A stretch of DNA of 7,950 nt, from NCBI GenBank assembly GCA_905480565.1, contig CAJQQW010000220.1, positions 1-7,950 of the forward strand, given 5' to 3'. Under the pieces are notes generated by a model. The model made no database searches and was not told where the DNA came from. It saw only the letters and a program-made list of their open reading frames with translations. Below, one piece after another: positions 1 through 5,364 of this stretch (its first letter is position 1; each line of letters opens with the position of its first letter). Source of the stretch: an uncultured Halioglobus sp. (GTDB lineage: Bacteria; Pseudomonadota; Gammaproteobacteria; Pseudomonadales; Halieaceae). Both the position numbers and the translations under genes were made by a program.

Positions 1-459
1 GCTCTCCCAGTAGGGAATCGTTCGGTGACGCGGGTCCTGCGCAAGTACTGTTTGCAACCGAGTGGTGCCAGTTCGTGGCATACCAATAATAAAAATCGGC
101 TCCGGTATCACCGTCTCCAGAATAGACGGCTGAGACTGGATTAGCGCTTGAATGCGCAAATGATTTCTGGCCATGCGCTTCGAGTCATCAAAAGCAGAGA
201 TACGACCAACGAAATTGAGGCTGGTACTGTTGCCAATAGAATCAACAAGGTGATCCAGCGCAGACGCGGTTTTCTGACTGGGCTCAGTGGCGATGCCTCC
301 CGCTAATGAGGTATTTTTCTCCGCCGCGCGCCACAAATTATTGGCGTCTGGCCGCATATAGGCCGGGGCTAGCTTGCCCACCAGGTTTAGGGCTCGCATT
401 GCACGATTGCGTGTCTGTTTGGCGCTTGTAAACTGCTGAAGATGATAAGTCTTGCTCAT
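1..459 (-). CDS. Sulfotransferase family protein, N-terminal 153 residues (3' end outside window)
   Basis: The reading frame starts at ATG 459 and stays open to the left edge, so the C-terminal part is missing. Near residues 122-133 it reads IFIIGMPRTGTT, the beta-strand plus phosphate-binding loop that holds the 5'-phosphosulfate of PAPS in sulfotransferases (PF13469/PF00685 type). About 120 residues precede this loop, including NFVGRISAFDDSKRMARNHL near 82-101; such a long N-terminal extension is usual in environmental bacterial members. Family knowledge suggests transfer of sulfate from PAPS to a small molecule, lipid or glycan hydroxyl in the cytoplasm; the substrate cannot be read from this fragment. 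The 3' PAPS-binding motif and the catalytic region would lie off the window. An in-frame TAA 11 codons upstream limits the start to ATG 459 or a TTG seven codons earlier. A GAAGG lies about 12-13 bases before the ATG, rather far. The gene diverges from the secreted-protein gene at 836. Confidence 0.88.
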   Translation of the reverse strand, partial: MSKTYHLQQFTSAKQTRNRAMRALNLVGKLAPAYMRPDANNLWRAAEKNTSLAGGIATEPSQKTASALDHLVDSIGNSTSLNFVGRISAFDDSKRMARNHLRIQALIQSQPSILETVIPEPIFIIGMPRTGTTRLQTVLAQDPRHRTIPYWES

Positions 460-715
460 GGCACGCCTGATACCCTTCAAAGTGAGTGTTTAGTGAGGTA
501 ATTAAAAATAACCGCTTTCGCCTTGCAGGAAACCGTGATTCTTTGTACTTTCGGACTCCAGATGGACCAGGTGCAACTGCGGTACTCGCAAAGTTTAACG
601 TGAACCGCTATATTCTGGATGCCTAAGCAAAAAGTTAGCCACACAATCAACAATCATGAAACAGTCTACAGCTGAACCTTTGCGCTGACGAAATCCGGTG
701 GTACATCACTATTTT

Positions 716-783
716 TATAATTATTAAATGTATATATCAATTGCTTAACTATATTGTTCAGTTGCCGCCGCTTACACTAGATT
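716..783 (+). promoter_or_regulatory. Candidate promoter region for the DUF1254 gene
   Basis: Two weak sigma-70-like options are visible. One is a perfect TATAAT at 716-721 inside an AT-rich tract, but its -35 position is poor. The other is TTGTTC (754-759) followed after 18 bases by TAGATT (778-783), about 50 bases before the start codon. Neither is compelling, and the choice between them is a guess. Confidence 0.25.
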
Positions 784-820
784 TATCTTCGTGGTCCGCG
801 AAAAAACTAGACGCTTCATA

Positions 821-829
821 AAAGGAGAG
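821..829 (+). promoter_or_regulatory. Ribosome binding site of the DUF1254 gene
   Basis: AAAGGAGAG ends six to seven bases before ATG 836. It is a strong Shine-Dalgarno match at ideal spacing and fixes this ATG as the start. Confidence 0.85.
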
Positions 830-835
830 TAAACA

Positions 836-1978
836 ATGCATCCATCCAGTGCCGGATCGGCTCACGCGCTCGCTGTCGCATCGAGACACCTGCCCAAGAA
901 AAAACCCCTGTTGTTGCTGGGTGTGCTCGCTGCGCTATGTCTTGTCGGGTTGCCAACGGTTCAGGCGGAGGAGCCACGGGAGTGTCCTGCACCCGCAGTG
1001 CGGATTGAAGCGGAAGAGTTTACTCCTCTGACCACTCAAAATTACGCGACCGCCGAGACTCAGTCTCTGTTTGCCGGACCGTATATCTCGATGATCGCCA
1101 AGGAGACCTGCTCCGATGGGATGGGTGTGCTGATGCATGAGCGCGAGCCTTCTGACCCCAGTCACCGCGCCTTCGCCCGAGTGAACTATGACACTCTGTA
1201 TTCCTGGGCGCTGCTGGACCTCACCTCTCCCGCCACCATCTCAATGCCCGAGACCAATGGCCGGTATCAGTCGGCGCAGGTACTTAATGAAGGTCACTGG
1301 ATGCCGTTTGTCATCACAGAGCCCGGCACCTTTACGCTCACCCGCGAAAATTCCGGCTCCCGCTATGTATTGGTGGGTTTCAGAACCCAGATGAACATGC
1401 AGGACCCGGAGGATATTGCTGCAGCCAACAAGCTTCAGGATCTGATTTCCCTCGACCAGGCCGAACCGGGCGAGCTGGTATTTACTGACCGCTGGGACAA
1501 AGACGCTATTCTGACCATGCGCAAAGAGTTGCAAATTCTGCGCGACGAAAAAGGCTACAAATCAGAGGACATGTTCGGTAAACAGGGCGAAATTTACCCC
1601 GACCTGAATAATGTAGGCGTGGCGATCGGCTGGGGTGGGCAACCGAAGGAAGGCGCGGTGTATCTCTTTTATACGCCCGACTCGGATGAGCATCAGACCC
1701 TGACCTTGAGCGAGGTGCCCCATGCCGCCAATGCGTTTTGGTCGATCACGGTTTATGACGAGGACGGCTTTGTGGCCTCTGACCCCTTCAATATAAACAG
1801 CTCGTTTGCCAAGACCGATGCCAATGGCGACACCGTTCTGAACTTTGGCGGTGACCCTTCAGCCGATAATTATTTGCCTGTTTATCCGGGTTGGAACGCG
1901 ACTCTGCGTATTTATACGCCAGAGGCAGACTACTTTTCTGGAGAGTGGGTGCGGCCAGAGCTACAGACCGCTGACTGA
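836..1978 (+). CDS. Secreted DUF1254/DUF1214 domain protein
   Basis: The 380-residue product begins with a lysine cluster (21-23), a hydrophobic core (about 24-40) and TVQA|E, giving a likely signal peptidase I site after Ala44. Cys35 has Leu before it and is not a good lipobox, so a soluble periplasmic or exported protein is expected. Residues about 65-190 match DUF1254 (PF06863), with the characteristic NYDTLYSWALLDL at 117-129 followed by RYQSAQVLNEGHW. Residues about 260-375 match DUF1214 (PF06742): NVGVAIGWGG, then AFWSITVYDEDGF and PGWNATLRIYTPEADYFSGEW. Both domains are in the usual order and at normal family length, with no frameshift. The biochemical role of the family is not established, and I assign none. 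The gene stands alone, with its own ribosome site and a strong terminator 33 bases after the stop, and converges on the acylation operon. The n-region of 20 residues before the lysines is longer than typical for a Sec signal, but no internal start offers a better ribosome site. Confidence 0.93.
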   Translation: MHPSSAGSAHALAVASRHLPKKKPLLLLGVLAALCLVGLPTVQAEEPRECPAPAVRIEAEEFTPLTTQNYATAETQSLFAGPYISMIAKETCSDGMGVLMHEREPSDPSHRAFARVNYDTLYSWALLDLTSPATISMPETNGRYQSAQVLNEGHWMPFVITEPGTFTLTRENSGSRYVLVGFRTQMNMQDPEDIAAANKLQDLISLDQAEPGELVFTDRWDKDAILTMRKELQILRDEKGYKSEDMFGKQGEIYPDLNNVGVAIGWGGQPKEGAVYLFYTPDSDEHQTLTLSEVPHAANAFWSITVYDEDGFVASDPFNINSSFAKTDANGDTVLNFGGDPSADNYLPVYPGWNATLRIYTPEADYFSGEWVRPELQTAD

Positions 1979-2010
1979 CCCTGCGCGCCAGGCCAACAGC
2001 TCATGTACAG

Positions 2011-2036
2011 CCCTCGCCAACGGCGGGGGGTTTTTT
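2011..2036 (+). terminator. Rho-independent terminator after the DUF1254 gene
   Basis: CCCTCGCC, loop AAC, then GGCGGGGG forms an eight-pair GC-rich stem with one T-G wobble. One extra G and six Ts follow. It reads only rightward: on the minus strand the stem is preceded by As and not followed by Ts, so it would not stop the oncoming operon. Confidence 0.88.
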
Positions 2037-2223
2037 GGCGGCGCTCTACCCATTACACCTCTTATTGGGCGACTCGCGATTTTCAGTTAATGCTAAAGCA
2101 CACAACCCGCTGCAACTGGTTATCCGCATTGGTTGCCTGGAGTTGGCGACAATACGCCTGGATGCCGGGGCTAACGTCAACTATCAGTTTGACGGAGGGC
2201 ACTTGTATACAACCCGCTCCTAG
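2035..2223 (+). pseudogene. Probable decayed ankyrin-repeat fragment
   Basis: In the frame ending at TAG 2221-2223 the translation contains PLHLLL, then NPLQLVIRIG, then LELATIRLDAGANVN. This follows the ankyrin consensus TPLHxAAxxGxxEIVKLLLDxGADVN over about one and a half repeats. The last part (NYQFDGGHLYTT) looks like the start of the next repeat with the TPL turn damaged. There is no ATG; the only in-frame start would be the TTG at 2035, inside the T-tract of the terminator, with no ribosome site. No partner repeats continue on either side. I therefore treat it as a relic of a larger ankyrin gene and not as a working gene. Its stop codon overlaps the tail of the convergent microprotein gene by a few bases. 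A chance resemblance over about 45 residues is possible. Confidence 0.45.
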
Positions 2224-2363
2224 ATATCCTGATAGCGAAATTCCCCCTGCGGCTCAAATCCATAGAATATGGATAGCGCAATCAACATCAGCATTAACAA
2301 AAGCGTGAGGAAAAGAGACACGCGATGGGGTAAATACCGTCGGAGTAATCTATAGGTAATCAT
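2220..2363 (-). CDS. 47-residue DltX-like membrane microprotein with C-terminal acyl-shuttle-type motif
   Basis: The start ATG at 2363 overlaps the MBOAT stop as ATGA, and GGAGGAGG (2374-2367) sits just upstream. The frame is open far upstream, but this coupled start is clearly the right one. The product has a basic N-terminus (Arg5, Arg8, Arg9, Arg14), one hydrophobic span (about 15-35) and a short polar tail. By the positive-inside rule it is N-in, C-out, leaving the tail in the periplasm. The last six residues are FRYQDI, with Tyr44 in the place of the tyrosine of the DltX C-terminal F-x-Y-x-x-F hexapeptide. In Dlt systems DltX is about 50 residues, has this same topology, binds the MBOAT and the final transferase, and its tyrosine carries the acyl group after the MBOAT reaction. 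That role here is an inference from length, topology, motif and gene order. The final residue is Ile rather than Phe. It is the last gene of the operon; no clear terminator follows. Confidence 0.8.
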   Translation of the reverse strand: MITYRLLRRYLPHRVSLFLTLLLMLMLIALSIFYGFEPQGEFRYQDI

Positions 2364-3514
2364 AAGCCTCCTCCCGGCAGAAACATGCCACGCAACACTA
2401 ACAATCCTTCTGCCACTGTCGATTCCTTGGTAAAGACAAAACCGATAACCACGAAATTGAATGTTACCAGCGTCGAGATTGCAACTGCAAAGCGCTGCGC
2501 CCATGGGCCAGTTGCCTGCCAGCTGACAGGTTTCCAGTGCTGGAATAGCTGCCATACCACGATACCTGCGCCGTGGTACAGGCCCCACACCAGATAGCGC
2601 CAGGATATTTCATGCCATAGGCCAATAATCAGTAGTGTGGCGATAGCACCCAGTGCGGGACGCCTACTGACAGCGGTTACAGCTGTATAGACATACTCTC
2701 TACACCATGAGGTTAAAGAAATGTGCCAGGCGCGCCAGAACTCCGAAATATTTTTCTTTAAAAAGGGGTTATTAAAATTCTCCATGACGTGATAACCCAG
2801 CAACAGCGAGAAGCCGATAGCGATATCCGAATACCCCGAAAACTGGACATAAAGATTGGCGCCATAACGGATACAGTCCAGGTAATGAAACAGGCCAGGG
2901 TTGGTAAATTCGAAGCGATTTATGTAGTCATCGAACAGACCGGATATCAGGAAGTTGCCTATAACCGCGATCTTTGCATAGCCAAATATGATGCGCTCCA
3001 ATCCCGCGTACACGTCGCTCGCCACCCAGCGGTGGCGCTGAATATCCCTTTTAAACTGTCCGTAGCGGTGTATAGGTCCTACCTGAAGTGTGGGCAAAAA
3101 AAGCAGGTAGCGGGCAAGCTCATCTGAATTCAATACAGTGATACGACCCATATATCGCTCGAGGATCAAATGAATAACTCTCAGGGCGTAATAGGACAGC
3201 CCCAGCGGAATCAGCAGTTCATCCGTGGTACGTTGGCCATCGATTCTGTAGCCCAGCTTAAAATACACAAGGACCGTTACGATCAGCGAAATACCCAGTG
3301 CGATTTGCAATGCGCGGGGTTGACGACTGCGGCTGATAACGGATGCAACTCCCGCCATCATCATCAACAATAGCAACGACACGGGAGACTGACTGAGCAA
3401 AAAAACTGCCGTTATCCCGATCAAAAGGTACTGCCGAAACTGCGACGGTGTAATCCAGAATACCGAGACGGTTCCAGACATCCATAACAGCCATTCCAGG
3501 GAGAGAACTGACAT
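2360..3514 (-). CDS. MBOAT family O-acyltransferase, DltB/AlgI-like
   Basis: This 384-residue polytopic membrane protein carries the family landmarks in order: LQVGPIHRYGQF (143-154), FSGYSDIAIGFSLLLGY (225-241) with ENFNNPF (245-251), ISEFWRAWHISLTSW (256-270), and LWHEISWRYLVWGLYH (299-314). His301 in the last block is the conserved MBOAT catalytic histidine, and His264 in the WHISL block is the second conserved histidine of DltB and AlgI. The family moves an acyl group from an intracellular thioester across the membrane to an extracytoplasmic acceptor. The immediate upstream gene ends in an acyl-carrier domain, the obvious donor, as DltC is for DltB. The protein is slightly shorter than DltB (about 400 residues) and stops at GMFLPGGGL, without an acyl-shuttle motif of its own; the microprotein that overlaps its stop supplies one. 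The start overlaps the previous stop as TGATG, and no Shine-Dalgarno is visible, which points to translation by re-initiation. Confidence 0.95.
   Translation of the reverse strand: MSVLSLEWLLWMSGTVSVFWITPSQFRQYLLIGITAVFLLSQSPVSLLLLMMMAGVASVISRSRQPRALQIALGISLIVTVLVYFKLGYRIDGQRTTDELLIPLGLSYYALRVIHLILERYMGRITVLNSDELARYLLFLPTLQVGPIHRYGQFKRDIQRHRWVASDVYAGLERIIFGYAKIAVIGNFLISGLFDDYINRFEFTNPGLFHYLDCIRYGANLYVQFSGYSDIAIGFSLLLGYHVMENFNNPFLKKNISEFWRAWHISLTSWCREYVYTAVTAVSRRPALGAIATLLIIGLWHEISWRYLVWGLYHGAGIVVWQLFQHWKPVSWQATGPWAQRFAVAISTLVTFNFVVIGFVFTKESTVAEGLLVLRGMFLPGGGL
2367..2374 (-). promoter_or_regulatory. Ribosome binding site of the microprotein
   Basis: GGAGGAGG on the minus strand lies 3 to 6 bases before ATG 2363, inside the last codons of the MBOAT gene, where it also encodes the Gly-Gly-Gly tail. 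It decides the start of the short gene, which is otherwise hidden at the end of a longer open frame. Confidence 0.85.
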
Positions 3515-5364
3515 CAGCGGGCGGCTTTATTGCTCTTGCGATAGCTCTGGGCCAAATCCACGAGATCGCCCAAAGTCTGTATGGTCATAATTTCCCTGGG
3601 CTGAAACTGTATGCTGTAGGTTTCCTCCACTGCCATAATAAAGTTCAGGTGAAACAGTGAATCCCAACCACTGACGCTCTCTGCAGAACTGGATCGGGAC
3701 AGCGCCTCCCGGGGCAGCTTGAGCATGGTCGCAGCGATATCAAGGGCGACTTCAAGGGGGCCCCCTTCATGACTGAACCGCCTGCTCTGCCTTCGCAGGG
3801 CCACTTGCTCGCGCAACTCCGCCAATACCACCTTGCCTGCCGGGCCACGGGGGAAATCAGCGAAACGATGAAACTCCGCCGGCATCTTCTCGTTGGCCAG
3901 GCGACTTTCGAGGAATGCCTGTAGCTCCTGATCCGACAGGCTTACAGCAGGGTCCTCGACAATACACAGAACGGCAGTTTCTCCCCAAGTATCATCCGGT
4001 TCGCCAAATACTGCCGCATAGATCACGGCCTCGTGCTCAAGAACTGCATCAGTAATTTCCTCGGGATGTATATTGATGCCACCGCGGATAATGATGCTTT
4101 TTTTGCGCCCGCGTATCTCAATTTTTCCGTCTTTATTGATTCGACCAATATCCCCGGTATAAAACCAGCCATCCTTGATAGCTGCAGCCGTCGCTTGCGG
4201 ATTATTGATATAGCCTTTCATTACCAGCTCACTGCGAACCAGAATTTCTCCCGCCCCACCAGCAGTAACGTCTAACCCAGCGTCGTCTACCACCCTGATT
4301 TCGCTATCGATAGGTTTACCCACGGTGCCAATTTCATAGCTCTCGTCATCGGGCCCCGAGCATGTAAACAATGTCACTGTTTCGGTGAGGCCATAGCAAT
4401 TACTCACCCTTGTTCTGAATCGCTCCTCAAAAGATTGCCATAAATCAGGGGAAAGTGCGCCGGCCGAACTAACCAATACCTTGAAGTCACCCGATTGAAA
4501 GACGTCAGTGAAGTCCTCACCCAACCGCTGAATCAGTGCGAGTACTGTCGGCACTGTGATGAGGTGAGATATTCCCTCCCGAAAAATATAATCCAACGAG
4601 TTGGGCAAGTCATGAATGGTAAACTGACCGGGGCGGTGCAGTGTGCCGCCTGCAAACAATGTCAGCATCAAGCCATTGATAATACCATCCGTATGATGCA
4701 GCGGCAGTATATTGAAGACTTCAGCTCGATCATCAAACCTGAACTGCCGTAGAAGAATACGCATCTGTACTGCAATATTATTTTGAGTGAGCTCTACCCC
4801 CTTGGGTTCCGATGTTGTGCCGGAGGTAAATAACACCAACGCCGTCGTTTGCGGGTGGGCCACAGGAAAATCGTCCCCAAATGGTAAAGTCTTATCCAAT
4901 AAACTGGGAAAAGCATCAAGATCATCGGCCTGAGCCTCGGATTTACCCTCTTTTTTCAGCAGCTTTTTGAACACACTCCTGGTTTTCCTGCGGGGTTCAT
5001 CGACGGGAATCACGTGAAGGTCTGGCTCTAGCGCTACTGTTTCCAGCTTGTCCCGGTCAACAAATGTAAGTTTCGGCTTTACAAGTTCCAGCAAGCCATT
5101 GAGGGACGGCATCGCGGGATCAGTAACCACCGCAGCAAGCCCATTAACAATACACGCCAGGCAGATAACGGCCACCTGGCTATCATCTTTCACATTCAGG
5201 AAAACATAATCTCCTTCACGCAAGTCCCTGTCCTGAAATACGGATGTCAGCTTTCTCACAGTGGCATCCACATCACCATAGCTAAGCACTTGCCCCTTAC
5301 TCCGAAGGTAAGGCTTTGACGCAGAGGTCTGTGCCATTACCGTGCTGTATAACTCGCCGATCAT
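3514..5364 (-). CDS. AMP-dependent acid ligase fused to an acyl carrier protein domain
   Basis: The 616-residue product has a complete adenylate-forming domain (about 1-525) followed by a carrier domain (about 535-610). Visible core motifs are LFTSGTTSEPKG (179-190 region, phosphate loop), NCYGLTET (322-329), YTGD (402-405), IEIRGRKKSIIIRGG (about 415-429) and the catalytic lysine Lys511 in GPAGKV. The carrier domain has GWDSL, where Ser569 is the phosphopantetheine site. It should activate a carboxylic acid as AMP ester and load it on its own carrier, the work of DltA plus DltC in one chain. The pocket region reads LPLHHTDG, as in acyl- or aryl-acid ligases, and lacks the FDxS type motif with aspartate that amino-acid-activating domains use, so D-alanine is not an obvious substrate. 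A lysine/arginine-rich stretch (about 125-141) looks like an inserted surface loop. GGAGAAA (5378-5372) is its ribosome site; its start overlaps the previous stop as TAATG and its stop overlaps the MBOAT start. Confidence 0.93.
   Translation of the reverse strand: MIGELYSTVMAQTSASKPYLRSKGQVLSYGDVDATVRKLTSVFQDRDLREGDYVFLNVKDDSQVAVICLACIVNGLAAVVTDPAMPSLNGLLELVKPKLTFVDRDKLETVALEPDLHVIPVDEPRRKTRSVFKKLLKKEGKSEAQADDLDAFPSLLDKTLPFGDDFPVAHPQTTALVLFTSGTTSEPKGVELTQNNIAVQMRILLRQFRFDDRAEVFNILPLHHTDGIINGLMLTLFAGGTLHRPGQFTIHDLPNSLDYIFREGISHLITVPTVLALIQRLGEDFTDVFQSGDFKVLVSSAGALSPDLWQSFEERFRTRVSNCYGLTETVTLFTCSGPDDESYEIGTVGKPIDSEIRVVDDAGLDVTAGGAGEILVRSELVMKGYINNPQATAAAIKDGWFYTGDIGRINKDGKIEIRGRKKSIIIRGGINIHPEEITDAVLEHEAVIYAAVFGEPDDTWGETAVLCIVEDPAVSLSDQELQAFLESRLANEKMPAEFHRFADFPRGPAGKVVLAELREQVALRRQSRRFSHEGGPLEVALDIAATMLKLPREALSRSSSAESVSGWDSLFHLNFIMAVEETYSIQFQPREIMTIQTLGDLVDLAQSYRKSNKAAR

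Larger units (their letters stand above)
460..835. other. AT-rich divergent intergenic region, no gene seen
   Basis: This 376-base stretch lies between two divergent genes and should hold both promoters. The part from about 700 to 760 is strikingly AT-rich, including TATAAT at 716-721. Only very short open frames occur (for example ATG near 619 and 656, under 20 codons, without ribosome sites). I see no convincing RNA gene, riboswitch, long inverted repeat or operator. Confidence 0.6.

Noticed and set aside
619..690. Tiny open frames starting near 619 and 656 in the divergent intergenic region
   Set aside because: They are under 20 codons, have no Shine-Dalgarno site and encode nothing recognisable.
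2130..2219. Possible leftward terminator after the microprotein gene
   Set aside because: Small imperfect inverted repeats exist (for example around TCAAACTGATAGTTGA), but none is GC-rich or followed by a run of Ts on the minus strand.
2003..2308. A 101-codon rightward open frame across the terminator and the microprotein gene
   Set aside because: It starts before the terminator hairpin, reads through it, shows no domain and overlaps a better-supported gene on the other strand.
2220..2588. A 122-codon leftward open frame that contains the microprotein at its end
   Set aside because: Its first 75 codons overlap the well-supported MBOAT gene in another frame. Only the part from ATG 2363, with a strong ribosome site and ATGA overlap, is accepted.
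2789..3127. A 112-codon rightward open frame antisense to the MBOAT gene
   Set aside because: It is opposite the conserved core of the MBOAT protein and has no domain or ribosome site.
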